The notes under the pieces: model-generated
What the model saw: the letters and a program-made list of their open reading frames with translations, nothing else
Told to the model about the DNA's origin: nothing
The model's database searches: none
Shown here: piece after piece, positions 4,946 through 12,094 of the stretch
Layout of the letters: each line of letters begins with the position of its first letter
How positions within the stretch are numbered: the stretch's first letter is position 1
Source: an uncultured bacterium
GTDB lineage: Bacteria > Verrucomicrobiota > Kiritimatiellia > RFP12 > UBA1067
Assembly (NCBI GenBank): GCA_902779075.1
Contig: CACZAK010000123.1
Span: 1-12,094 of the forward strand
Direction of reading: 5' to 3'
Length of the DNA: 12,094 bases
Made by a program: the position numbers and the translations under genes

Positions 4946-6177
4946 TTGAAATACCCCAAACTCCGCGCTTCTAGGAGAATCTCGCGGGCGACGGGCGCAG
5001 CCGCCTTCGCCCCGAAGCCGCCACCTTCCACCAACACGGTCACGACAAGGCGCGGCGACGACTCTGGGGCGAAGCAAGTGAACCAGGCGTGGTCCGCGCC
5101 CTTCCCCGTCTGCGCCGTACCAGTCTTGCCGCAAACGTCGAGACCGGGGACGTCGCACACGCGTCCCGTGCCACGCCGCACCGCCGCGCGCATCATCTTC
5201 TTCACGCGCTGCGAGGCCGCAAGCGTGAAAGGACGCGCCCGCAGCGTCGGTTTCGCCGTCTCGGAGAGCGTCGGCGCGAGTATCAAGCCGTCATCCGCTA
5301 TGGCCGCCGTCATGAGCGCCACTGCAAGCGGCGTGAGCTGCAGCGCACCCTGCCCGATCGCGACTTGCGCAAGTGCCGCATCGGACAATCCCTCCGGCAC
5401 TCCGCCACCCGCGCCTGTGAGCGAGATCGTGCCCGCCGGCAGCACCGTGGCGGAGTCCCGTAGACGTGCGGACGCGACCGCGTTGTCAAACCGCTCCGCG
5501 CCAAGCGTGAATCCAAGCTGGGCGAAGTAGGTGTTGGCGGAATGGACGGTCGCCTCCCCCATTCCAATCCGTCCGAAGCCCTTCCACGCCTTTTTCCGCC
5601 GCGCGAACTCGGCCGCCTGGACATCGCGGATTCGCGGCGTAGATCTATTGGGACGCCACCCCGCCGCCGGACACTCGAACACGGGATCGACGTCAGCCGA
5701 AAGCGCCGCAGCAGCCATGAAGACCTTGAATGTCGAGCCAGGAGGGTAAAGTCCGTTGAGCGCGCGGTTGAGGTACGCCGCGTGCGGTGCGCTCACGAGC
5801 GCGCGAATGCGTCCAGTCGTAGGTTCCAGCGCCACGAGCGCCCCGTGTTTCCCTGCCATCAGCGACTCCGCCTTTTCCTGCAGGTCGGCGTCAATTGTCA
5901 GCTTCACCGGCGCGCCCGACGCGAGCTGGAGTTCGTCCAAGACCTTCTGGAACGTGGAACCCTCCTCTGCGATGGAGAGCCGCTGTCCGTAGCGGTCAAG
6001 CGCCGAGCCGCGTTCGGGGATCACCTCGTCCGCGTTGGCGCGCTGGTTGTTCCGCCGCATGAAACGAACGAAGCGCGGGTCGCGCGGAGCGCGTGAAATC
6101 CACAGCGCGTGGGCGACCGCCAGCGCGGCCAGTGCGGCGACGAACACAACTGCGGAGGCTACGAGCCGCGCCCTCAT
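4942..6177 (-). CDS. mrdA: Short class B penicillin-binding protein (PBP2-like transpeptidase)
   Basis: The product (411 aa) should cross-link peptidoglycan in the periplasm, anchored by one N-terminal helix (residues ~5-28). All three penicillin-binding motifs are present: PGSTFK with Ser148 and Lys151, SAN at 213-215, and KTGTAQ at 351-356, plus the YLNRALNGLYPPGS lead-in typical of PBP2/FtsI. It is unusually short; class B PBPs are commonly ~550-700 residues. Only ~110 residues separate the helix from the transpeptidase domain, so the pedestal domain is strongly reduced, although an ERGSALDRYGQRL stretch (55-67), the usual entry to that domain, remains. The ATG at 6177 lies 16 bp after queE, and the stop overlaps the rodA ATG by 4 nt. 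That pairing suggests the elongasome PBP2 rather than divisome FtsI, but the truncated pedestal makes the symbol provisional. Confidence 0.85.
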   Translation of the reverse strand: MRARLVASAVVFVAALAALAVAHALWISRAPRDPRFVRFMRRNNQRANADEVIPERGSALDRYGQRLSIAEEGSTFQKVLDELQLASGAPVKLTIDADLQEKAESLMAGKHGALVALEPTTGRIRALVSAPHAAYLNRALNGLYPPGSTFKVFMAAAALSADVDPVFECPAAGWRPNRSTPRIRDVQAAEFARRKKAWKGFGRIGMGEATVHSANTYFAQLGFTLGAERFDNAVASARLRDSATVLPAGTISLTGAGGGVPEGLSDAALAQVAIGQGALQLTPLAVALMTAAIADDGLILAPTLSETAKPTLRARPFTLAASQRVKKMMRAAVRRGTGRVCDVPGLDVCGKTGTAQTGKGADHAWFTCFAPESSPRLVVTVLVEGGGFGAKAAAPVAREILLEARSLGYFK

Positions 6178-6193
6178 GGCGGGAACGCCCCCA

Positions 6194-6820
6194 TCACCGC
6201 ACCCCGATCACCTTGTGCATCTGGATCGACAGCGCCCAAGGAGGATTCGCGTCGGGCATGACCTTGTTGAGCTTCACGAGCAGGTTCAGCGCGCGGCGGT
6301 AGTGCATGCGGCCTTCGGTCTCCAGCGGCGAGATGTAGTAGTCAGTCGCCTTGATGCGGTTGCGCATGCTGCGGCAGAAGCCCACAATCTCGTCCGTCGT
6401 CGCCACGATCCGCACCTCGTTGGCCTCACGGAGCATTAGGTTGTCCATGTAGCGCGAGAAGTAGTCTGGCTTCGGCGACACAGAGATGTAGTCGAAAAGT
6501 TCGGCCCCCGCCGGCGCGCGCACGCCGTTGGTTTCAAGCGCGACCCAGTACCCGGCGTCCTTAAGCTCGCGGACAAGCACGTCGAGGTCTTTCTGGACAG
6601 TCGGCTCTCCGCCCGTAATGATCACGCTCTTGTTGCTGTGCTCGCCAACTTTCTTCACGATTTCCTCGGCGGTGCAGGTCATGCGCTCGTCCTTGTGCGT
6701 GTCGCACCACTTGCAGGCGAGGTTGCAGCCAGAGAGGCGCACGAACGTGGCTGGGCGGCCGACGTTGCGGCCTTCTCCCTGAAGCGACGAGAAAACTGTA
6801 TGGAGATGGAATATGGCCAT
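6194..6820 (-). CDS. queE: 7-carboxy-7-deazaguanine synthase (radical SAM)
   Basis: QueE converts 6-carboxytetrahydropterin to 7-carboxy-7-deazaguanine in the queuosine/preQ0 pathway, using a [4Fe-4S] cluster and S-adenosylmethionine. The 208-residue product has the family opening FSSLQGEGRNVGRPATFVRL (10-29). The cluster ligands are Cys32, Cys36 and Cys39 in GCNLACKWCDT, the CxxxCxxC motif. A SAM-binding GGEP (70-73), ETNG (96-99) and SVSPKP (113-118) follow, and it ends with the usual WALSIQMHKVIG. The length is normal for the family. The gene starts 2 nt after the queD stop, with AAAGGA inside the queD end as ribosome-binding site. QueD makes its substrate, so the pair encodes consecutive steps. 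No queC or other later-step gene is in the window. Confidence 0.96.
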   Translation of the reverse strand: MAIFHLHTVFSSLQGEGRNVGRPATFVRLSGCNLACKWCDTHKDERMTCTAEEIVKKVGEHSNKSVIITGGEPTVQKDLDVLVRELKDAGYWVALETNGVRAPAGAELFDYISVSPKPDYFSRYMDNLMLREANEVRIVATTDEIVGFCRSMRNRIKATDYYISPLETEGRMHYRRALNLLVKLNKVMPDANPPWALSIQMHKVIGVR

Positions 6821-6822
6821 GT

Positions 6823-7239
6823 CTAGTCCTTTGAGTATTCAGCGCAGGATTCTGGGGTCTCCCAGACGCGGATGAAACGAAGCCCCGGCAAAGACGGTGC
6901 CAAGAGCGAAAAGAAATGGCGCGCAAGGTTCTCGGCCGTCGAACGGAACGGGAGCGCCGCAGTGCGCATCCCGTGCTTCTCCACGACTGCGGCGATCTCG
7001 CTTTCGCCCTGCGAGGTGCTGTCGTAGATAAACGCATGGTCGAAGCGCGCGACAATCAACTCCTCGCCCAGGCGCTTGAGGTCCTTGAAATCTATCACCA
7101 TGTCCGCCGTATCGTCCGGCGGCTGCGCTACGCCCACCTCCACGCGGTACGTGTGGCCGTGCAGGTTCTTGCAGAGGCCCTGGTGGTTCGTGAGGATGTG
7201 CGCGGCATCGAACTTTATGGACTTAGTCACCGTCAGCAT
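6823..7239 (-). CDS. queD: 6-carboxy-5,6,7,8-tetrahydropterin synthase
   Basis: QueD converts 7,8-dihydroneopterin triphosphate to 6-carboxytetrahydropterin, the substrate of QueE. The protein is 138 aa, typical of the family. The zinc ligands are His14 (FDAAH), His27 and His29 (LHGHTY), and the catalytic Cys23 precedes them in CKNLHGH. RFDHAFIYD and RVWETPES near the C-terminus are family signatures. The ATG at 7239 is chosen because GGAGG lies just upstream and the protein then begins with the family's first beta-strand; the longer frame to 7644 is an out-of-frame reading of trmB. The start lies 17 bp inside the 3' end of trmB, suggesting translational coupling. Confidence 0.95.
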   Translation of the reverse strand: MLTVTKSIKFDAAHILTNHQGLCKNLHGHTYRVEVGVAQPPDDTADMVIDFKDLKRLGEELIVARFDHAFIYDSTSQGESEIAAVVEKHGMRTAALPFRSTAENLARHFFSLLAPSLPGLRFIRVWETPESCAEYSKD

Positions 7240-7924
7240 GTTCTTCCCTCCATTCCTTGCCGCGGCTTTCGCGGCGTACCACGCCCTCGCGCGGCTCGTC
7301 CTCGGGCGCGATAGTGAGCGGCGCGAGCGGCGCGTCGTCCGACTCCAGCGCCTCCCACGCCGCCGCGTGGATGGGCAGACCCTGCCCGCGGAACATCGTC
7401 TCGAATTCGGTCCACTCCTCCGGCCCGCGCTCCATCGGCTCCACGCGGCGGAACCGCGCGTCCGCCGCAAAGCACTCCTCGACCACATGGTAGTACTCCT
7501 CGTGGTCCGTCGCGAACTCGAGCCGCCCGCCGATTTCCAGTCGCTTCCAGAGCGCGTTGAGGAAGATCGGACCGAACAGCCGGTGCGAGTGGTGCTTCCG
7601 CTTCGGCCAGGGGTCGGGGAAGAACACGTACACGCGGCGCGCATGGTGCGCGGGCAGCAGGTAGTGGAACGTGTAGAGCGCCTCGAGACGCAGCACGTGC
7701 GCGTTCGCGAGGCCGAGGCGGCGACACTTCGAGGCGAAGACGTTCACGCGCTCCTTCATGCGCTCAACGCCGAGAAACTCGCAGTCCGGCATCCGCGCGG
7801 CGCGGCCTGTGAGAAAGCGGCCACGGCCGCAGCCCACCTCCACTTCGAGCGGACGCGACAAATCGTACAGCGCAGGACACGCCAGCGGCTTCGTCGGATC
7901 GACAACTGGGATGACGGCACTCAT
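7223..7924 (-). CDS. trmB: tRNA (guanine-N7-)-methyltransferase
   Basis: TrmB places m7G at position 46 of tRNA using S-adenosylmethionine. The 233-residue product has the Rossmann SAM site LEVEVGCGRGRFL (27-39), the second acidic strand FLGVERMKERV (50-60), the hallmark VFFPDPWPKRKHHSHRL (100-116), and the late motif TEFETMFRGQGLPIHAAAWE before a charged tail. The tail (about residues 205-233, acidic then Arg/Glu-rich) exceeds the usual end and overlaps the queD start, so it may be a lineage-specific extension. The ATG overlaps the prmC stop by 4 nt (ATGA). Its place between prmC and the queuosine genes makes a translation/tRNA-modification block. Confidence 0.95.
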   Translation of the reverse strand: MSAVIPVVDPTKPLACPALYDLSRPLEVEVGCGRGRFLTGRAARMPDCEFLGVERMKERVNVFASKCRRLGLANAHVLRLEALYTFHYLLPAHHARRVYVFFPDPWPKRKHHSHRLFGPIFLNALWKRLEIGGRLEFATDHEEYYHVVEECFAADARFRRVEPMERGPEEWTEFETMFRGQGLPIHAAAWEALESDDAPLAPLTIAPEDEPREGVVRRESRGKEWREEHADGD

Positions 7925-8811
7925 GACTGCCCCTCCTGCGGCATCGCGTTGCCTGAAGAAAGCACTGCCGACGCATAGCGGTCATGACCGGCGTAGTCCT
8001 TCTCCACGCGGATGTCGTTGAAGCCCGCGTCGAAGAAGAGCTTGCGCAGGGACTCTCCCTGTCCGTCGCCGATCTCAAAGAACACGCCGCCGCCGGGCTT
8101 GAGGATGTTTAGCGCGTCTCCGATCAGCCGCTCGTAGAAGTCGAGCCCCGCAGGCCCTCCGTCGAGCGCGTTCATCGGCTCCCAGTCGCGGATGCGCGGG
8201 TCTAGCGCGGAGCAGTCCGCCGTGGCGATGTACGGTGGGTTGGAGACGAGGATGTCCACCGTCTCCGGCTCGTCGAATTCGTCAAGGCCGTCCGCCACCG
8301 CGAACTTCACGCGCTCGGCAAGGTCGCACCGTGCGGCGTTCTCCTGGGCGAGCGACACGGCGTCCGCCGAGATGTCGAGACCGAGGAAGATGCCATCCGA
8401 CATCTCCTTCGCGAGCGAGAGTATGATGCAGCCGCTGCCAGTCCCCACGTCCACCACGAACGGACGCGGCACGGCGTACTTTTTCGCGAACGCGAGGACG
8501 CGCGTGACGAGTTCCTCCGTCTCGGGACGCGGGATGAGCGCGCGGCGGTCGCACTTCAGCGTGAGCGAACGGAAATCCCATTCGCCAAGCACGTACTGTA
8601 CAGGCTCGCCTGCGGCGAGGCGTGCAATGCCGCGCCTCATGGCCTCCACGTACTTGGGATCGGGCGTCTCGTCAAGATGCGGCGAAAGAAAGCCGCGGCC
8701 GCATTTCAGCAGCCGCGCCACTAGAAGTTCCGCCGCGACCTGCGCGTCCGGAACGCCCTTCTGGACCAGGTACTCCGCGCTCAGACGGAGGATGTCCCGC
8801 CAGGCATGCAT
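7921..8811 (-). CDS. prmC: Release factor glutamine methyltransferase
   Basis: PrmC methylates the glutamine of the GGQ motif in release factors RF1 and RF2, which speeds peptide release. The 296-residue product has the N-terminal helical domain, then PVQYVLGEWDF (70-80) and ALIPRPETEELV (91-102), characteristic of PrmC. The SAM site is VVDVGTGSGCI (119-129), followed by the catalytic NPPY at 191-194 and the usual LDGGPAGLDFYERLI further on. The length is normal. The ATG at 8811 shares one base with the stop of the preceding DUF3127 gene (TGATG), and the stop overlaps trmB. Nothing looks degenerate. Confidence 0.96.
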   Translation of the reverse strand: MHAWRDILRLSAEYLVQKGVPDAQVAAELLVARLLKCGRGFLSPHLDETPDPKYVEAMRRGIARLAAGEPVQYVLGEWDFRSLTLKCDRRALIPRPETEELVTRVLAFAKKYAVPRPFVVDVGTGSGCIILSLAKEMSDGIFLGLDISADAVSLAQENAARCDLAERVKFAVADGLDEFDEPETVDILVSNPPYIATADCSALDPRIRDWEPMNALDGGPAGLDFYERLIGDALNILKPGGGVFFEIGDGQGESLRKLFFDAGFNDIRVEKDYAGHDRYASAVLSSGNAMPQEGQS

Positions 8812-9197
8812 CAGAACGGCAGGTTGTCCGGATCGGCGCCGTCCGGGATGCTATCCGGCTCTTCGGGCGGTGCGGGCACCGGCTCAGTGGAGGTGCCGTT
8901 GCCGTTGAGTACCTCGATTTTCCAGCCTGTCAGGTCGGTGAAGTAGCGCACGCCGTTAGGTCCGTCCCACTTGCGTCCGTCGATCGTGAACTGTATTTTC
9001 ACTGGATCGCCCACGTTCACGGGATCGAGCAGCGCGCAGCGGTCTTTCTTGAACGTGAACAGCACGGGATTGGGATACATGCTAGGCGAATCGGGGGGAT
9101 TTCCGACGACAAGCTCGCGCTTCGTGAAGCCGTTCTGACCGAACGCCTTCGTCTCGCCCTTCATCTCGACGACGCCTTTGTATTCGAATGTTACCAT
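8811..9197 (-). CDS. DUF3127 protein with SSB-like acidic C-terminus
   Basis: From the ATG at 9197 the protein has 128 residues. The core (1-97) matches the DUF3127 pattern: FTKRELVV near 24-31, VLFTFKKDRCALLDPVNVGDPVKIQFTI (45-72) and GRKWDGPNGVRYFTDLTGWKIE (74-95), which predicts an OB-like beta-barrel. A Pro/Glu-rich linker follows, and the last residues ADPDNLPF resemble the DDDIPF tip by which SSB recruits DNA-metabolism partners. A nucleic-acid-binding role is therefore plausible but unproven. The longer frame to 9239 is rejected: its first 14 residues fit nothing and would start inside the putative promoter leader, while AAGGAG precedes the 9197 ATG by 10 nt. It is the first gene of the operon. 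Confidence 0.88.
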   Translation of the reverse strand: MVTFEYKGVVEMKGETKAFGQNGFTKRELVVGNPPDSPSMYPNPVLFTFKKDRCALLDPVNVGDPVKIQFTIDGRKWDGPNGVRYFTDLTGWKIEVLNGNGTSTEPVPAPPEEPDSIPDGADPDNLPF

Positions 9198-9229
9198 TTC
9201 TAACTGACTCCTTTGTCCTGACGGCGAAG

Positions 9230-9258
9230 ATTCTACCAAATCCCCGCCCTCGGGGCAA
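9230..9258 (-). promoter_or_regulatory. Sigma70-type promoter for the seven-gene operon
   Basis: On the minus strand TTGCCC (9258-9253) and TAGAAT (9235-9230) are separated by exactly 17 bp, matching -35 and -10 boxes at 4/6 and 5/6. Transcription would start near 9223, leaving a ~25-nt leader with AAGGAG before the ATG at 9197. It sits in the 79-bp gap after the GH38-fusion gene. A short GC-rich palindrome (CCCC-GCCCTC-GGGG, 9242-9255) overlaps the spacer and could be a weak terminator for the upstream gene or a regulator site. Confidence 0.55.
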
Positions 9259-9276
9259 GACGGAATTGATGGCCCG

Positions 9277-12094
9277 CTATGGAGCGCTGGAGAGTACCAT
9301 CGGCAGAATCATTGGCTGCGAGACGCCGTCGCCAGCGTCGGAAATGAGCAGCACGCTCCGTTTGCCGTCTGGAAGGCGCGGTCCAAGACAGATGCCCTCG
9401 TAGTTGCCGAACGCGAAGACAGGACCGCCGCCTGACGCCAGCTTGACCTTCTTCACGGTGGTCGCGACAAGCGCGCCACCCCCGCGCGGGAATTCCACGC
9501 GATAGACGTCGAATGAAAGGCGTGCCGTTGCCGCAGCCTTCAAGGGATGCGCCCCGCCGAAACTCAGTTCACGCTCAAGCACAAGAAGCGAACCATCCGG
9601 CAACGCGCACAACCCCGAAACGCCACGACGTCCCTTGCCTACATAGTCGAATCTCTGACTCCAGACGTCCGTGGTGTAGGAATACGTGCCTGTAAGCGAG
9701 AAACCCCCATTATTTGTCGGGCGTGTGTACTTCAAAAGCCGTACCGTTGTGCCGTTAGTCGGCGAGGACCGCGCCCCGTCGCACGCAAGCGCCTCCTCCG
9801 TACAGGTCCACAGAGTCTTGCCGTCAGGACTCAGCGTCAACGACTCAATGCCCAGGTTTGAACGGGCTTTCTTCAGCTCATCGGGCAACGACAACGTGCG
9901 CACAACGGTGCCGTCCGCAACTCTGTATTCCTTAACCGTTCCGCGCGTCTCGTCCGCCACCCACACGGTGCCGTTCACCGCATCGAACGCCACATCCTCT
10001 AGGTCATACGCCTTCGCGAACGAAATGCGGTTGGTTGGCGACGGGATGGAGCATGAGATGACCGACAGCCCGTTGGTTGCAAGATCGATGGTCATTGGGT
10101 ATAGTCCCACTTCGCCTGTAAAGACATCGTCGGACACGGCGTAATACGCGTTGCCCCCCGCCCAGCTGATGCCGCTTAGGCTGGCTGGCAGCAAGGAACG
10201 GCGAAAAGGCGTGCCAAGGGTTAGCGTTGTGCCGTTGTGATGTGCCCGCGTAAGCCCGTAGAACAGCTCGCAAAGCGGATCCTTGCGTCCATCCTTCCAC
10301 ACCTTGCGGATGCGGTATTCGTGACGCGAGTGCGTGGACAACCCCAGGTCCTCGTAGCGTGCCACGCGATATGCGACGCCGTCTGGCGCCTCGTTCGTCA
10401 CGTTGGCGAGGAACTTCCCGTCGCGCCAGAGCTCGTAGTGGTCGAAGTCGGGCGACATCTCTGCGCCCCACAGGACGTACATCTGCCCGTCCTTCCCGCC
10501 GTGTCCCGCACGCGGCGCGGTGATCAACCCCGTGTATGCATACGCGGAGTCGTCCGTCGGCTTCGTGGCGAAGCGCAGCGACGGCGCGTTGATCCTGATC
10601 GTCGCATAGCCGAACGGCGCGAGGTCGAAAGCGAATCCGTCAAGCTTGCGCACGTCGCGCTCTATCACGTTGCAGAGCGTGTACTCCGCGTCCTCCGCAA
10701 GGCGTTGGTGCGCAGTGACCCGGCACGGACGCCCCTCGCGCTCGCGGAAGCGCGCGATCAGTCCACGACCATCCTCGGCGCGCTTGAGCGTGAGCAGCTG
10801 CACGTTTGGTGTGCCCAAGCGCAACCATTCTGAAACTTCGGCGGATATCACCGGAACGCCATCGAGCGCCGCGAGCGCACGCTCGGCGAACGCCGGGATG
10901 TGCGCGTTCTGCCACGTGCCCGCGTAGGACGTTATCGCATAGCGGAAGCGGAAGTTGAAGCTGTCGCCGTCTGGGTTGTGCATCTGAAGCCAGTCCGTGA
11001 AGATATACGGATAGATTCCGGACGACTTCACCGGCCCTCCGTAGCACGTCTTGTCGGGATGGATCTCGCCGAACTCCGTTAGACACGAGTCCGCAGTTAT
11101 CAACGCCACGCCGAACTCGCCGTTCTCCACGGCGCACCAGTCGCGCACCGCGGTAAATGCGTCGGAGGTCAGTCCGCTCTGGTCGCGGATGGGATCGATC
11201 ACCGGACCATTCAGCTGCGCCGCGAAACGGAACTGCGGCACGGCGAACGGAAACGCCATATAACCGAAACGGTCGTAGCGTTTTGTGTTGAAGAGGTCGC
11301 GGGCGTGGCAGAAGGAGGATTCAAGGACAATCTTCTTTTCATCCTGCGATAACCACACCTTCTGCTCCATCTCCGCGCCGAGCGCCCGTGCGGCCTCGTC
11401 GCCCCTCATCCAGGTCTTGTGGTTGTCGCGCGTGTAGCGGAACTCGTTTGCGGGGCCTTCAAGCAGCTCGCGCTGGAGTTCCTTGTCGTAGATGGAGTAG
11501 ATGACACCGTTCGTCACCGCCACGCGATACCAGCGGTTCTCGGTGATGCCGCTGGGGCAGAAGACTTCCGGACTTTCCGGATTCTCCGGATTTTCCGGAC
11601 TTTCCGGACTTTCTGGAACCGTCAACCCAAGCTTCGATACCGTTTCCGCGCGCTCGATCCAGTCGCGGTGCTGCATCCACGTCTCGAAAACCCGGCGGCC
11701 GGAGTAGCCGCTCACGCCGTAGGAATGTTCGTCGTTCCAGATGAGCGCATCCCATGCGCGACGGAGATCCTCCGCAGGATACGCCTCTTCGCCTCTCGCG
11801 GACTTGATCGCCGTCAGCGTCTCGGCGCGCGCAAGCGCCCTGTCCGCCGCCATCTTGCGGGCGAGAAGTTCCGGCGTACAGGCAGCGTGCTGAAGCCAGC
11901 CGCTCGTCATTTCGCCACGCAGCGTAGGGATCTTGTCGCCCCAGCGCGCCTTGACGCGGTCGAACGGCTCGTCGAGGCGTCCGCACGTCCTCAATTGCGG
12001 CCACTTCCACTTCGCGTTCCACTTCTTGAAGAGATCGGCCTGGCGGGTCGAGGGCCATTCGTCGTCCTCGTAGTCGGCGAAGAGCCACACGTCA
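9277..12094 (-). CDS. GH38-type alpha-mannosidase fused to FN3-like and phytase-like propeller domains (5' end outside window)
   Basis: About 938 residues are visible; the frame stays open at the window edge, so the N-terminus is missing. Numbering from the edge, residues 1-155 match the end of a GH38 catalytic domain and the helical middle domain: KKWNAKWKWPQLR, GEMTSGWLQHAA, and DALIWNDEHSYGVSGY (114-129), the position of the family's DEHTWG-like motif. A PESPE repeat linker (159-175) leads into beta-rich mannosidase C-terminal domains to ~515. An FN3-like segment (YVLWGAEMSPDFDHYELWRDG region) spans ~520-617. Residues ~625-937 resemble the esterase-like phytase propeller: GISWAGGNAYYAVSD, DLEDVAFDAVNGTVWVADE, IESLTLSPDGKTLWT, GLCALPDGSLLVLER and EGICLGPRLPDG. 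It likely acts on mannose-containing glycans, probably exported. The propeller's activity is unknown. Confidence 0.82.
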   Translation of the reverse strand, partial: DVWLFADYEDDEWPSTRQADLFKKWNAKWKWPQLRTCGRLDEPFDRVKARWGDKIPTLRGEMTSGWLQHAACTPELLARKMAADRALARAETLTAIKSARGEEAYPAEDLRRAWDALIWNDEHSYGVSGYSGRRVFETWMQHRDWIERAETVSKLGLTVPESPESPENPENPESPEVFCPSGITENRWYRVAVTNGVIYSIYDKELQRELLEGPANEFRYTRDNHKTWMRGDEAARALGAEMEQKVWLSQDEKKIVLESSFCHARDLFNTKRYDRFGYMAFPFAVPQFRFAAQLNGPVIDPIRDQSGLTSDAFTAVRDWCAVENGEFGVALITADSCLTEFGEIHPDKTCYGGPVKSSGIYPYIFTDWLQMHNPDGDSFNFRFRYAITSYAGTWQNAHIPAFAERALAALDGVPVISAEVSEWLRLGTPNVQLLTLKRAEDGRGLIARFREREGRPCRVTAHQRLAEDAEYTLCNVIERDVRKLDGFAFDLAPFGYATIRINAPSLRFATKPTDDSAYAYTGLITAPRAGHGGKDGQMYVLWGAEMSPDFDHYELWRDGKFLANVTNEAPDGVAYRVARYEDLGLSTHSRHEYRIRKVWKDGRKDPLCELFYGLTRAHHNGTTLTLGTPFRRSLLPASLSGISWAGGNAYYAVSDDVFTGEVGLYPMTIDLATNGLSVISCSIPSPTNRISFAKAYDLEDVAFDAVNGTVWVADETRGTVKEYRVADGTVVRTLSLPDELKKARSNLGIESLTLSPDGKTLWTCTEEALACDGARSSPTNGTTVRLLKYTRPTNNGGFSLTGTYSYTTDVWSQRFDYVGKGRRGVSGLCALPDGSLLVLERELSFGGAHPLKAAATARLSFDVYRVEFPRGGGALVATTVKKVKLASGGGPVFAFGNYEGICLGPRLPDGKRSVLLISDAGDGVSQPMILPMVLSSAP
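11566..11619. repeat. In-frame 9-bp minisatellite (six copies) encoding a Pro-Glu-Ser linker
   Basis: Six consecutive 9-bp units of the form TTCCGGACT, TTCCGGATT, CTCCGGATT, TTCCGGACT, TTCCGGACT and TTCTGGAAC lie in the mannosidase gene. On the coding strand they encode PES/PEN repeats joining the GH38 middle domain to the following beta-domains. Because 9 bp is a multiple of three, slippage would change linker length without breaking the frame. Confidence 0.9.

Noticed and set aside
4946..5158. Upstream extension of the rodA frame to 5158
   Set aside because: The added 71 residues are Arg-rich, fall inside the PBP coding region in another frame and precede the first membrane helix. The ATG at 4945 has the classic ATGA overlap.
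7240..7644. Long N-terminal extension of queD
   Set aside because: The extra residues are Ser/Arg-rich antigenic-looking shadow sequence inside trmB; the QueD family starts at the 7239 ATG with a good ribosome-binding site.

Overview
This is a GC-rich bacterial window in which every protein-coding gene I can support lies on the minus strand. A DUF3127 protein, a PL8 polysaccharide lyase and a GH38-like mannosidase set among housekeeping genes suggest a polysaccharide-degrading bacterium of the Verrucomicrobiota/Kiritimatiellota/Lentisphaerota (PVC) type or a relative. That placement is an inference from gene content, not a proof.

Layout, in transcription order from right to left. (1) 12094-9277: the 3' part of a large multidomain gene, the end of a GH38-type alpha-mannosidase followed by a fibronectin-III-like segment and a phytase/esterase-like beta-propeller, with a 9-bp minisatellite inside. 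(2) 9258-9230: a good sigma70-type promoter. It precedes a very tightly packed seven-gene run: DUF3127 protein, prmC, trmB, queD, queE, a class B penicillin-binding protein (mrdA/PBP2-like) and a SEDS glycosyltransferase (rodA-like). These genes overlap or sit 2-16 bp apart, so translation release, tRNA modification and wall elongation appear to be co-transcribed. (3) 3835-3197: about 640 bp without a protein gene but unusually rich in structure. It holds a 175-bp unit with perfect 20-bp terminal inverted repeats enclosing four direct repeats at an exact 22-bp period, a (CG)6 run next to a 16-bp palindrome, a 152-bp rod-like inverted repeat that may encode a structured RNA, and a plus-oriented terminator. 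(4) 3196-2776: the first ~70 codons of an AAA+ ATPase, cut off by an element carrying a canonical-looking group II intron domain V and a compact cluster of five hairpins closed by a 7-bp stem. (5) 2765-1: a secreted PL8-family polysaccharide lyase and the N-terminal part of a secreted, probably six-hairpin-type carbohydrate-active protein.

The strongest candidate for something undescribed is the 2776-3795 interval. A group II intron-derived structured element appears to have landed between an ATPase gene and a lyase gene, leaving the lyase with an in-frame upstream extension. Next to it sit a repeat array and a putative structured RNA. The flanking genes (PL8 lyase, GH38-propeller fusion, new six-hairpin-like protein) fit a glycan-foraging lifestyle.
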